64,000 nucleotides of DNA. Origin: CAKVON01 sp902475665 (GTDB lineage: Bacteria; Actinomycetota; Coriobacteriia; Coriobacteriales; Atopobiaceae). Location of the stretch: NCBI GenBank assembly GCA_036321795.1, contig JAWQCY010000002.1, positions 62,001-126,000 on the forward strand, in the 5' to 3' direction. Positions 41,170-49,994 of this stretch are shown piece after piece; positions within the stretch are counted from its first letter, which is position 1; each line of letters opens with the position of its first letter. Both the position numbers and the translations under genes were made by a program. The notes beneath the pieces were generated by a model. It was not told the DNA's origin, made no database searches, and was given only the letters and a program-made list of their open reading frames with translations.

Positions 41170-43788
41170 CTAGTCCTCGTAGGTGCTCGGCTCGCGGCCG
41201 TAATAGGCGTCGAGGTAGAGCTCGCGAATCTCGGAGATGAGCGGGTAGCGCGGGTTGGCGCCGGTGCACTGGTCGTTGAAGGCGTTCTCGGACATCTCGT
41301 CGAGCGTCTCGAGGAAGTACTTCTCGTCGACGTTGAACTCGGCGATGGTCTTCTTGACGCCCACGTGATCCTTGAGCTCCTCGATCTTGGCGAGGAACTT
41401 CTCGAAGACCTCGGAGTCATCCTTGCCGGTCACGCCGCAGAAGCGGGCGGCCTCGGCGTAACGAGCCAGGGTCTTGGGGTGGTCGTACTGCGGGAAGGTA
41501 CCCATCTTGGCGGGGCGCTCGGCCGAGTTGTAGCGCATGACGCGGGTCAGGATGACGGCGTTGGCCCAGCCGTGCGGGATGTGGTGGTACGCGCCCAGCT
41601 TGTGCGCCATGGAGTGGTTGACGCCCAGGAAGGCGTTGGCGAAGGCGATGCCGGCCATGCAGGAGGCGTTGGCCATGTGGTCGCGGGCCTCGACGTCGTT
41701 GGGGTTGTCGTAGGCGCGCGGCAGGTACTCGAAGACGAGCTTCATGGCACGCAGGGCAAGGCCGTCGGTGTAGTCGGACGCCATGACCGAGACGTAGGCC
41801 TCGAGGGCGTGCGTGAGGACGTCGACGCCGGAGGCGGAGGTCAGGCCCTTGGGCTGGGTCATCATGTTGTCGGTGTCGACGATGGCCATGTTGGGCATGA
41901 GCTGGTAGTCGGCCAGGGGCCACTTGGTGCCGGTCTCGGCGTCGGTGATGATCGAGAAGGGCGTGACCTCGGAGCCGGTGCCCGAGGAGGTCGGGATGGC
42001 GACGAAGAAGGCCTTGGTGCCGGACTTCGGGTAGGTGTAGACACGCTTGCGGATGTCCATGAAGTCCATGGCCATGTCCTCGAACTTCTCCTCCGGGTGC
42101 TCGAACATGGTCCACATGATCTTGCCGGCGTCCATGGCGGAGCCGCCGCCGATGGCGATGATGCAGTCAGGCTCGAAGGCGCGCAGCTGCTCGAGGCCCT
42201 TCAGGCAGTCCTGCAGCTTCGGGTCGGGCGAGATCGACCAGAAGGAGGTGTGGACGATGCCCTGCTCGTCGAGGGACTTCTCGATCTTCTTGGTGAAGCC
42301 GGAGGTGTACAGGAAGGAGTCGGTGACGATGAAGGCGCGCTTCTTGCCGTAGACCTCGGAGAGCTCGCGCAGGGCGACGGGCATGCAGCCCTTCTTGAAG
42401 AAGACCTTCTCGGGGGTACGGAACCACAGCATGTTCTCACGCCTCTCTGCGACGGACTTGATGTTGAGCAGGTGCTGCGGACCGACGTTGCCGGAGACGG
42501 AGTTGCCGCCCCAGGAGCCGCAGCCCAGCGTGAGCGACGGCGCCATCTTGAAGTTGTAGAGGTCGCCGATGCCGCCCTGGGAGGACGGGGTGTTGATGAG
42601 GACACGGCAGGTCTTCATGGCCTGATAGTGCTTCTCGATCTTCTCCTTCTCGTTCACGTTGACGTAGAGCGAGGAGGTATGACCGTAGCCGCCGTCGGCG
42701 ACCAGGCGCTCGGCCTTGGCAAGGGCCTCGTCGAAGGTCTTGGCCTTGTACATGCCCAGGACCGGGGAGAGCTTCTCGTGCGCCATGGCCTCGGAGGGCT
42801 CGACGGAGGTGGCCTCGCCGATCAGGATCTTGGTGGACTTGGGAACCTCGACGCCGGCGATCTGGGCGATCTTGTAGGCGGACTGGCCGACGATCTTGGC
42901 GTTGACGGAACCGTTGATGATGACGGTCTCGCGGACCTTATCGAGCTCGGCGCCCTTGAGGAAGTAGCAGCCACGGGCCTTGAACTCGGCCTTGACCTCG
43001 TCGTAGATGTCGGCGAGGACGGTGACGGACTGCTCGGAGGCGCAGATCATGCCGTTGTCGAACGTCTTGGAGTGAATGATCGAGTTGACGGCGAGCTTGA
43101 CGTCGGCCGTGGAGTCGATGATGACCGGGGTGTTGCCAGGGCCGACGCCCAAAGCCGGGGTGCCCGAGGAGTAGGCGGCGTTGACCATGCCCGGGCCACC
43201 GGTAGCCAGGATGATGTCGGCGTCGCGCATGAGCTGGTTGGTGAGCTCCAGGGACGGGACGGAGATCCAGTCGATGATGCCCTTGGGGGCACCAGCCTTC
43301 TCGGCGGCGTCACGCACGATGCGGGCGGCCTCGGCGGTGCACTCCTTGGCGCGCGGGTGCGGCGAGATGAGAATGGCGTTGCGGGTCTTGAGGGCGATCA
43401 GGCACTTGAAGATCGCGGTCGAGGTCGGGTTGGTGGTCGGGATGACGGCGGCCACGATGCCCATGGGCTCGGCGACCTTCTTGAAGCCGAACGCGGGGTC
43501 GTCCTCGATGACGCCGCAGGTCTTCATGTCCTTGTACTTGTTGTAGATGTACTCGGCCGCATAGTGGTTCTTGATGACCTTGTCCTCCACGACGCCCATG
43601 CCCGTCTCCTCGACGGCCATCTTGGCCAGGGGGATGCGCGCCTTGTTGGCGGCCAGGGCAGCCTCATAGAAGATCTTGTCGACCTGCTCCTGCGAGAAGG
43701 TGGCGAACTCAGCCTGCGCCTTGCGCATGCTGGCCATCCTCTCCTCAAGGGCATCGACGCTGTCGATGAGCTTTACCGCTTTTGCCAT
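41170..43788 (-). CDS. adhE: Bifunctional acetaldehyde/alcohol dehydrogenase
   Basis: AdhE converts acetyl-CoA to ethanol in two NADH-dependent steps and forms spirosomes. The 872-residue protein contains the CoA-acylating aldehyde dehydrogenase half (catalytic Cys in DNGMICASEQS) and the iron-dependent alcohol dehydrogenase half. The latter has IAIGGGSAMDAGKIMWTM (NAD), IPTSSGTGSEVTPFSII, and metal-binding NHSMAHKLGAYHHIPHGWANA. The length is normal. A GGAGGT ribosome-binding site precedes the ATG. The 386-base upstream region is AT-rich and likely regulated. It indicates fermentative redox balancing. Confidence 0.98.
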   Translation of the reverse strand: MAKAVKLIDSVDALEERMASMRKAQAEFATFSQEQVDKIFYEAALAANKARIPLAKMAVEETGMGVVEDKVIKNHYAAEYIYNKYKDMKTCGVIEDDPAFGFKKVAEPMGIVAAVIPTTNPTSTAIFKCLIALKTRNAILISPHPRAKECTAEAARIVRDAAEKAGAPKGIIDWISVPSLELTNQLMRDADIILATGGPGMVNAAYSSGTPALGVGPGNTPVIIDSTADVKLAVNSIIHSKTFDNGMICASEQSVTVLADIYDEVKAEFKARGCYFLKGAELDKVRETVIINGSVNAKIVGQSAYKIAQIAGVEVPKSTKILIGEATSVEPSEAMAHEKLSPVLGMYKAKTFDEALAKAERLVADGGYGHTSSLYVNVNEKEKIEKHYQAMKTCRVLINTPSSQGGIGDLYNFKMAPSLTLGCGSWGGNSVSGNVGPQHLLNIKSVAERRENMLWFRTPEKVFFKKGCMPVALRELSEVYGKKRAFIVTDSFLYTSGFTKKIEKSLDEQGIVHTSFWSISPDPKLQDCLKGLEQLRAFEPDCIIAIGGGSAMDAGKIMWTMFEHPEEKFEDMAMDFMDIRKRVYTYPKSGTKAFFVAIPTSSGTGSEVTPFSIITDAETGTKWPLADYQLMPNMAIVDTDNMMTQPKGLTSASGVDVLTHALEAYVSVMASDYTDGLALRAMKLVFEYLPRAYDNPNDVEARDHMANASCMAGIAFANAFLGVNHSMAHKLGAYHHIPHGWANAVILTRVMRYNSAERPAKMGTFPQYDHPKTLARYAEAARFCGVTGKDDSEVFEKFLAKIEELKDHVGVKKTIAEFNVDEKYFLETLDEMSENAFNDQCTGANPRYPLISEIRELYLDAYYGREPSTYED

Positions 43789-44174
43789 GCTGTAACCTCC
43801 AGGTTTGCCGAACCATTAGGCATGAATAAAAACGACGCTATGCGTTGATGCCACTATACAGGATACAGAGGGTGGTCGAAAAGGGTTTTAGTGCGTGCAA
43901 TTGCGAAAAAATGTGTGTTTACCTGCGGTTGTACACCAAACGATAGTCATTTACGCACTGCCACCAATAAGACGGAACATGCCGAGAAGGACATGGGCGT
44001 AAACTCAAAGCTCTCATTTTATGCATTATTATCGACATATTATGTATTTTGAAGATACCCTTTGGTGCCTTGGGCGCCCAGGCAACGTGATGTTACGGGT
44101 ATGCGAAACCAGCATTTCATCGACGTTGCAAGGGGTCAGACCAGGGAGCGAGCTAGGAATCTCGGCGAATGCCG
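43789..44174 (-). promoter_or_regulatory. adhE upstream region
   Basis: No gene is seen in these 386 bases. On the minus strand a -10 TATAGT (43853-43858) is preceded by a weak -35 (43876-43881), giving a leader of about 58 bases. Further upstream are a GCAATTGC palindrome (about 43898), a copy of the dispersed motif (43980-43992) and an AT-rich block (44010-44060). A near-perfect 19-bp palindrome at 44066-44084 (TGCCTTGGGCGCCCAGGCA) may mark the end of the opp-operon transcript. A redox repressor such as Rex would be expected for adhE, but no clear Rex site was found. Confidence 0.5.
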
Positions 44175-45110
44175 TTAATGCGCGGCCTTAAGCACACGTT
44201 CGAGAAGCATGCATAGAGTTGGCCCGGAATCGCCGGATGGGATGGCTACATCGACCGTAAGACGCAGCCAAGGGCCAGACGCGCACTTCAACATTTGGAG
44301 ATTCGTGGCCCCGGTGATCGCGAGCCCAAACGAATCGTGACAAGCGACACCCAGACGGTCCTTCTCGGCAGCCCAGGTATCGAGAACGACCTCGGATGGG
44401 GTCGCTGCGGCCGCGGGCAGGAAGTCGACGAGGCAGCCGAAACCCCCATGCAAGACGTTGGCGGCGACGGGTTGGCTCGGGTCGGAGGAAAGCCCCGGGT
44501 AGGCAACGCGCGACACGAGAGGGTGGCACGCCAGAAAGCTGGCCACGACCTGCGCCACATCGCAGGACGCATGCGTGCGCGCCTCGAGGCACGTAAGCGA
44601 GGCCTCGAGGCGCGCGGCCTGGTCGGCGGACGCGGGACGAGCCTTGGCCCATGCGCCCACGAGGGCCGAGACACCCGGCACTCCCCTCTCGGCGTCGCGA
44701 GACACGCTCACGAGCACGGGAGCGGCAGGGTGCGGGCCAGCGGACTCACCGGATGCATCCACCGCGTCGGACGCGCCGTATGTCGCCCACGTCGCACGTT
44801 CCATGCAGACATGCGCGCCGAGCTGGCACGGCGAGCAGAGCGCAAGGGTCGCAAGCGAGTTGTCGGCAACAAGGATCGCCCCGTCCGAACGGGCCTCGCA
44901 CGCAAGAGCGCGCAGGTCGCAGGCACGCACGGGGGCACCGCACAGCACGGGGGCAACGCGGACCTCGCGGCCAAGCGACGCAAGTTCGGCGGCAAGCGCC
45001 TCCGCCGTGGCCGTGGGGTCGCATGCCCACGTATGGGCCGCGCCCGCGATCCGAAGGGACGGACGCGCGGGCGCGGCAGATGTTGCGGAGGATTTGGGGC
45101 CGTTAGGCAA
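44175..45110 (-). CDS. Truncated, lysine-less Cys/Met-metabolism PLP protein
   Basis: The 311 residues align with the C-terminal two-thirds of cystathionine gamma-synthase/methionine gamma-lyase proteins: ILVADNSLATLALCSPCQLGAHV (usual VVDNTFATP...LGAD), CLEARTHASCDVAQVVASFLACHPLVSRVAYPGLSSDP, and a C-terminal WLRLTVDVA. The PLP-binding SATK reads RATW, so the Schiff-base lysine is missing. The N-terminal domain of about 100 residues with the phosphate-binding glycines is also absent. The best start is a TTG at 45110 overlapping the oppF stop. It is a degenerate gene or a pseudoenzyme. It is the last gene of the opp operon, in good frame with normal codon use. Confidence 0.65.
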   Translation of the reverse strand: MPNGPKSSATSAAPARPSLRIAGAAHTWACDPTATAEALAAELASLGREVRVAPVLCGAPVRACDLRALACEARSDGAILVADNSLATLALCSPCQLGAHVCMERATWATYGASDAVDASGESAGPHPAAPVLVSVSRDAERGVPGVSALVGAWAKARPASADQAARLEASLTCLEARTHASCDVAQVVASFLACHPLVSRVAYPGLSSDPSQPVAANVLHGGFGCLVDFLPAAAATPSEVVLDTWAAEKDRLGVACHDSFGLAITGATNLQMLKCASGPWLRLTVDVAIPSGDSGPTLCMLLERVLKAAH

Positions 45111-46089
45111 GGTCGAGCTCCAGGGCGCGGTGGCAGTAGACGACGTGTCCCTCGGACACCTCGACACCCGCGGGGTTCTCCGCACGGCACTTCTTGGTGG
45201 CGAAGGGGCAACGCGAGGCGAAGCGACAGCCGTCGTCGACGTTGACCAGGCTCGGGACGTCGCCCTTGAGCGTGTGGCGCTCGCGGGAGCGCTGCGAGGG
45301 GTGTAGCGGCGGGACGGACGAGACCAGGCCACGCGTGTAGGGGTGGGCATAGCGCTCGGTAACGTCGGCGGTGCTGCCGACCTCCATCACGCGACCGCCG
45401 TACATGACGCAGATGCGGTCTGCCATGTAGCGGACGACGGAGAGGTTGTGCGTGATGAACAGGTAGGCCAGGCCCTCGGACTCCTGCAGGTCGAGAAGAA
45501 CGTTGAGCGTCTGGGCCTGGACCGAGACGTCCAGGGCGCTCGTGGGCTCGTCGAGCACGAGGAACTCCGGGCGCAGCATGATGGCGCGCGCGACGGAGAC
45601 ACGCTGCTGCTGGCCGCCGGACAGCTCGGAGGGCCTGCGGTCCAGGAGCTCGGAGCCCAGGCCGACCTTCTCGCACGTCTGCGCGATCAGCTCGTCGGCA
45701 CCGTCGATGTGGTTGACCTTGAGCGGGCGGCGCAGGATCTCGCGGATGGTCCAACGCGGGTTGAGCGACGAGGCGGGGTCCTGGAAGACGGCGCCCATCT
45801 TGTCGCGGTACTCGCGACGGTTGCGGCAGGTGACGTCGACGCCACCAACGCGGATGGAGCCTGACGTGGCGGGCAGCAGGCCAAGGAGCATCTTGGCGAG
45901 CGTCGTCTTGCCCGAGCCGGACTCGCCGACAAGACCGAGCGTCTCACCGGGCATGATGTCGAACGTCACGCCATCGACGGCGTGGACGGCGGAGTCCTTC
46001 TTGCCCTTGATCGGGAAGAGCTTGCGGACGTCACGCAGCTCGACGAGGGGCGTGACGGCGCCGGTCGTGGCGTTGTTCTGGCTAGTCAT
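45103..46089 (-). CDS. oppF: Oligopeptide ABC transporter ATP-binding protein OppF
   Basis: This is a 328-residue nucleotide-binding subunit with Walker A GESGSGKTT, Q-loop FQDPASSLNPR, signature LSGGQQQRVSVARA, Walker B FLVLDEPTSALDVS and H-loop ITHNLS. The C-terminal oligopeptide-transporter domain HPYTRGLVSSVPPLHPSQRS...GCRFASRCPFATKKCRAENP carries four Cys typical of the Fe-S-binding tail of OppD/OppF. The start ATG at 46089 overlaps the end of oppD by 8 bases. It energises the peptide permease with OppD. Confidence 0.95.
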   Translation of the reverse strand: MTSQNNATTGAVTPLVELRDVRKLFPIKGKKDSAVHAVDGVTFDIMPGETLGLVGESGSGKTTLAKMLLGLLPATSGSIRVGGVDVTCRNRREYRDKMGAVFQDPASSLNPRWTIREILRRPLKVNHIDGADELIAQTCEKVGLGSELLDRRPSELSGGQQQRVSVARAIMLRPEFLVLDEPTSALDVSVQAQTLNVLLDLQESEGLAYLFITHNLSVVRYMADRICVMYGGRVMEVGSTADVTERYAHPYTRGLVSSVPPLHPSQRSRERHTLKGDVPSLVNVDDGCRFASRCPFATKKCRAENPAGVEVSEGHVVYCHRALELDLA

Positions 46090-47086
46090 CGAGCGCCACC
46101 GCCCTTTCGCAGGCAACGAAGTGCCCCTCGGAAACCTCGACGAGGTTGTGGACATACTCGCGGCACGCGGGCGTGGCGTTGGGGCAGCGGTCGCAGAAGC
46201 GGCAGCCGCGCGGCGGGTTGGCCAGGTCGGGAACCGTGCCCTCGATCGTCTGCAGGCGACCCTCGCCACGCGTGATCGTGGGCAGCGCCCTCATAAGGAG
46301 ACGCGTGTACGGGTGCGCGGGCTCGTCGAAGATCTTGAACACAGGACCGACCTCGACGATCTGGCCCGCGTACATGACGCCGACACGGTCGGCCACGTCG
46401 GCCACGATGCCAAAGTCATGCGTAATGAGAAGGACGGCCATGCCGTGGTCGTGACGCAGGTCGTTCATCAGGTCGATGATGCCTGCCTGAGTGGTCACGT
46501 CGAGCGCCGTGGTGGGCTCGTCGGCGATGAGGACCTCGGGCTCGCGGCACAGCATCATGCCGATCATGACGCGCTGGCGCATGCCGCCGGAGATCTCGTG
46601 CGGGTACTGGCGCATGCGCTCGGCGGCATCCGGGATGCGGACGTCGCGAAGGGTGCTCTCGGCCAGCTTGTACGCCTCTGCCTTCTCCATCTTGTCGACC
46701 ATCAGGCTCTCGGAGATCTGGTAACCGAGGCTGTAGACGGGATTGAGGGAGTCCAGCGGGTTCTGGAAGATCATGCCGATGCGGTGACCACGAACGGCGG
46801 CCATCTCGTCGTCGGTCATGCTCATCAGGTCTTGGTCGTGGCTGATCACCTGGCCAGACTTGACGCGACCCGGCTTCGAGATGATGCGCATGATTGCCGA
46901 CGCCGTGGTCGACTTGCCACAGCCGGACTCACCCACCAGGGCGAAGGCCTCGCCCCTGTGGACCTGGAAGCTCACGTCGCTCACGGCCTGAACCTCGCCG
47001 TGGGGCGTGTCGTAGACGACCTCGAGGTCGCGCACGTCGAGGACGACGTCGCTGTCGGTGGTCGGCCTGTCGTTTTCGAACGTCAT
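46082..47086 (-). CDS. oppD: Oligopeptide ABC transporter ATP-binding protein OppD
   Basis: This is a 334-residue ATPase subunit with Walker A GESGCGKST, Q-loop IFQNPLDSLNPVYSLG, signature ISGGMRQRVMIGMML, Walker B EVLIADEPTTALDVT and H-loop ITHDFG. The C-terminal oligo-HPY segment is AHPYTRLLMRALPTITRGEGRLQTIEGTVPDLANPPRGCRFCDRCPNATPAC. It is complete and of normal length. It begins 3 bases after oppC and overlaps oppF, so the four permease genes are translationally linked. Confidence 0.95.
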   Translation of the reverse strand: MTFENDRPTTDSDVVLDVRDLEVVYDTPHGEVQAVSDVSFQVHRGEAFALVGESGCGKSTTASAIMRIISKPGRVKSGQVISHDQDLMSMTDDEMAAVRGHRIGMIFQNPLDSLNPVYSLGYQISESLMVDKMEKAEAYKLAESTLRDVRIPDAAERMRQYPHEISGGMRQRVMIGMMLCREPEVLIADEPTTALDVTTQAGIIDLMNDLRHDHGMAVLLITHDFGIVADVADRVGVMYAGQIVEVGPVFKIFDEPAHPYTRLLMRALPTITRGEGRLQTIEGTVPDLANPPRGCRFCDRCPNATPACREYVHNLVEVSEGHFVACERAVALDD

Positions 47087-47089
47087 TGG

Positions 47090-47953
47090 CTACACCTCGA
47101 TAGTGGGGTCGAGAAGGTCCTTTACTCCCTCGGAGGCGAGGTTGAACCCGAGCACCGTCCACACGATGGCGATGCCGGGGTACAGGGTGACCCACGGTGC
47201 CGACCTGATGAACTTGATGCCGCCGGACAAGATCATGCCCCAGTCGGGCAGGGGCTCCTGGGCACCCAGGCCCAGAAAGCCCATCGAGGTCGTGGACAGG
47301 ATCGCCGACGGAAGCGCCAGCGAGGCCATGATCACGATGGTGGAGGTCAGGTTGGGAAGCACGTACCTGACGATGATGGACAGGTCCGTCTCGCCATAGG
47401 TGCGTGCCGCCTCGATGAACGACTCGGCACAGATGGTACGGGTCTTCGCTCGCACGACCTTGGCGATCTGCGCCCAGGTGACGACCGCGACCGCAAAGGC
47501 CACGTTCTCGGCCGAGGCGCCCACCAGAAGCACGATGGCCATGGCAAAGATGATCGGCGGAATCGACCACACCATGTCGGTGAGGAACGAGATGACCTTG
47601 TCGGCGAAGCCACCGTAGTAGCCGGCGACGACGCCGAGCGTCACGCCGATGATGCACTCGATCACGACGGCGATGACGCCAACGCGCAGGGCGAGGCGGC
47701 TGCCATACAGCACGCGGCTGAAGATGCAGCGACCGTACTGGTCGGTGCCCCACGGGTACTTGGAGCAGGGGCCGGTCAGCTTTGCCGCCAGGTTCTGGTC
47801 GGCATAGCCGTGCGGCGCGATCACGTCGGCAAGAAGTGCCGCAGCAATGATCACCACGAGCATCAAGAGGCCGATCGTGAACGTCGGGTTTGCCAGCAGC
47901 GCCCTCAGCTTCGAGGGCTTGGACGGGCTGGCGCCGTTTGCGTCCTTCCTCAT
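47090..47953 (-). CDS. oppC: Oligopeptide ABC transporter permease OppC
   Basis: This 287-residue inner-membrane permease of the OppC type has an N-terminal hydrophobic anchor (TFTIGLLMLVVIIAAALLADVIAPHGY) and PWGTDQYGRCIFSRVLYGSRLALRVG, the conserved OppC N-terminal motif. The EAA loop SFIEAARTYGETDLSIIVRYVLPN contacts the ATPase. Five or more further helices are visible. It follows oppB by 13 bases. The length is normal. With OppB it forms the translocation pore. Confidence 0.95.
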   Translation of the reverse strand: MRKDANGASPSKPSKLRALLANPTFTIGLLMLVVIIAAALLADVIAPHGYADQNLAAKLTGPCSKYPWGTDQYGRCIFSRVLYGSRLALRVGVIAVVIECIIGVTLGVVAGYYGGFADKVISFLTDMVWSIPPIIFAMAIVLLVGASAENVAFAVAVVTWAQIAKVVRAKTRTICAESFIEAARTYGETDLSIIVRYVLPNLTSTIVIMASLALPSAILSTTSMGFLGLGAQEPLPDWGMILSGGIKFIRSAPWVTLYPGIAIVWTVLGFNLASEGVKDLLDPTIEV

Positions 47954-47966
47954 GCGGTTGCTCCTC

Positions 47967-48902
47967 CTAGTCTTCCGTCAGGCGGATGCGGGGGTCCAGA
48001 AGGCCGGACACCACGTCGCCGATGAGGTTGCAGATGACCGTCAGGATCGAGATGACGAACACGATGCCCTGGACGATCGGGAAGTCCTGCTTCTGGATGC
48101 CCGTCCACAGCAGCTGGCCCATGCCAGGCCACGCGAAGACGTTCTCCACGACCACGGCGCCGCCGATGAGCCACGGCAGCGACAGGAAGAAGGTCACCGT
48201 GACCGGGATCAGGGCGTTACGCAGGACGTGGCGCACCAGGACCTTGTCGCGCAGCAGGCCCTTGGCCGTCGCGGTCTTGACGTAACGGGCGTCAAGCACG
48301 TCGAGGACCTCGGAGCGCGTGAGCCTGAAGGTCTGCGCCAGGTTCGGAAGCGCCAGGGTCAGCACGGGCAGGATCATCGACACCGGTCCGCTATAGCCCG
48401 AGATCGGGAGCGCACCAAGCCTGATCGAGAAGAACATGATGAGAAGTACGCCGAGCCAGAAGCCGGGCATCGACCACAGCACGACCATGATGACGTTCAT
48501 CGCACGGTCGAACGGGCCGTTCTTGTGCACCGCGGCGAACAGGCCAAGCGGAATCGCGATGGCGTACTCGACGACGATGGCCACGCCCGTGAGCATCAGC
48601 GTATAGGGCAGGCGCTGCGCGATCAGGTAGGTGACGGCCTGGCCAGTGGTGATCGAGACGCCGAAGTTACCGGTCAGGACATTGCCGAGCCAGTAGAAGT
48701 ACTGGACGACCGGCGGCTGGTCCAGGCCCCAGCGAGCGCGGATCTCGGCAACCTTGGCCTGCGAGACACGCGGCGAGGTCATGAGCTCGACCGGATCTCC
48801 GGGCATGGCCTGCAGGATGCCAAAGATCACGAGGCTCACGCACAACACGACGAGCACGCCGATGAGCAGCCTCTTCAGGATATAGCGAGCGGTTTGCGAC
48901 AC
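47967..48902 (-). CDS. oppB: Oligopeptide ABC transporter permease OppB
   Basis: This 311-residue permease begins YILKRLLIGVLVVLCVSLVIFGILQAMPGDPVELM, the canonical OppB/DppB N-terminus. LDQPPVVQYFYWLGNVLTGNFGVSITTGQAVTYLIAQRLPYTLML and the EAA loop DARYVKTATAKGLLRDKVLVRHVLRNAL follow. It has six predicted helices. It is the first permease gene, 21 bases after the S12 hydrolase stop, in one run with the binding proteins and hydrolases upstream. Confidence 0.95.
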   Translation of the reverse strand: MSQTARYILKRLLIGVLVVLCVSLVIFGILQAMPGDPVELMTSPRVSQAKVAEIRARWGLDQPPVVQYFYWLGNVLTGNFGVSITTGQAVTYLIAQRLPYTLMLTGVAIVVEYAIAIPLGLFAAVHKNGPFDRAMNVIMVVLWSMPGFWLGVLLIMFFSIRLGALPISGYSGPVSMILPVLTLALPNLAQTFRLTRSEVLDVLDARYVKTATAKGLLRDKVLVRHVLRNALIPVTVTFFLSLPWLIGGAVVVENVFAWPGMGQLLWTGIQKQDFPIVQGIVFVISILTVICNLIGDVVSGLLDPRIRLTED

Positions 48903-48923
48903 GTTACGACGACCTCCCTGCCA

Positions 48924-49985
48924 TCAGAGTCCGACCGCGTGACAGACGTCCATGAAGATCGGGTCACGCGGGATGTCTTCGTCATTGGTAAGGAGAACGA
49001 CGGACATGCCGTCCTCCACGAAACGCGAGCAGTTGGACACGAATCCCGTGGCGCCGCCGGTGTGCCAGATCTCGGCATGGTCCGGCAGGTGGCGACCCCT
49101 CCCGCAGGCGCTCCCGTCCTCGCCCAGGAACAGGCCGAGGCCGTAGCCGGTCTTGCGACCGTCCGCGAGCGTGTTGTCGGTCATCAACAGGTCCTTCCAC
49201 TCCTTCGACAGAAGCTCCGGGCCCTCGCCGTCGAACAGCCACCTGTGCCAGCGCAGCATGTCATCGACGTTGGACGACACGTTGCCGTCGGCAAACCCGA
49301 CCTGCAGCATGTCGTAGGGCTGGTGCTCGAAGCCGCCGTCGACGCGGCTGTAGCCCTCCACGAGCCACGGGTCGCGACTGACGTAGTCGTCCGGCGCGAA
49401 GCTGCGCTCCATACCCAGCGGGCGCAGGACCTCCTTCTCGAGGAAGTGGCCGAAGCCCATCCCCGTGACCTGGCGAACGATCTCGCCAAGCATGACGTAG
49501 GTCGAGTTGCTGTAGGCCCACGAGGTGCCAGGCTCGAACTCGAGGTCGCCGAGCGTCTTGATGTACTCGAGGACCTCTTCCGCACCGGCATCCCTCATGG
49601 CAAGCACCTCGGGAGCGAAGGTCGCGTCGGGACCCTCCCCAAAGTAGTCGACCACGCCTGCGGTGTGGGCCATCATCTGTCGTATCGTAATGCGCTCGAC
49701 ATAGTCGGGGAAGTCCGGGAAGAAGCGCCTGACGGGCTCGTCCAGGTCGATCAGGCCACGCTCCGCGAGAATCAGCATGCAGGTGCAGCACATCTGCTTG
49801 GTGTTGGAGGCAATCACGAAGTTGTCGTCGGGATCGATCTGGCGCCCGGTCTCCAGGTCGGCACAGCCGAACGCCCCCCTGTAGAGAAGCTCGCCGTCGC
49901 GCGAGACGGCCACGGCAAAGCCCGGGGTCCCGGAAGTGATGCCGTGCTTGGCGGCAATCTCGGCAATCTTGTTATCGAGGTCCAT
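48924..49985 (-). CDS. S12 serine hydrolase (beta-lactamase/D-peptidase fold)
   Basis: This 353-residue penicillin-recognising serine hydrolase has the nucleophile motif SNTK (Ser60/Lys63, VIASNTKQMCCTCMLILAERGLIDLDEPVRRFFPDF), the second motif YSN (WAYSNSTYVMLGEIVRQVTGMGFGHFLEKEVLRPLGM) and HTGGATGF near the C-terminus. This is the layout of class C beta-lactamases, D-aminopeptidases, alkaline D-peptidases and EstB esterases. No signal peptide is seen, so it is probably cytoplasmic. Next to an N-acyl-D-amino-acid deacylase and a peptide permease, a role in hydrolysing imported D-residue peptides is plausible, but this is inference from context. Confidence 0.88.
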   Translation of the reverse strand: MDLDNKIAEIAAKHGITSGTPGFAVAVSRDGELLYRGAFGCADLETGRQIDPDDNFVIASNTKQMCCTCMLILAERGLIDLDEPVRRFFPDFPDYVERITIRQMMAHTAGVVDYFGEGPDATFAPEVLAMRDAGAEEVLEYIKTLGDLEFEPGTSWAYSNSTYVMLGEIVRQVTGMGFGHFLEKEVLRPLGMERSFAPDDYVSRDPWLVEGYSRVDGGFEHQPYDMLQVGFADGNVSSNVDDMLRWHRWLFDGEGPELLSKEWKDLLMTDNTLADGRKTGYGLGLFLGEDGSACGRGRHLPDHAEIWHTGGATGFVSNCSRFVEDGMSVVLLTNDEDIPRDPIFMDVCHAVGL

Positions 49986-49994
49986 TGTCCTCCC

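Noticed and set aside
43789..44174. Rex operator before adhE
   Set aside because: No TTGTGAA-type inverted repeat was found; only generic palindromes such as GCAATTGC.
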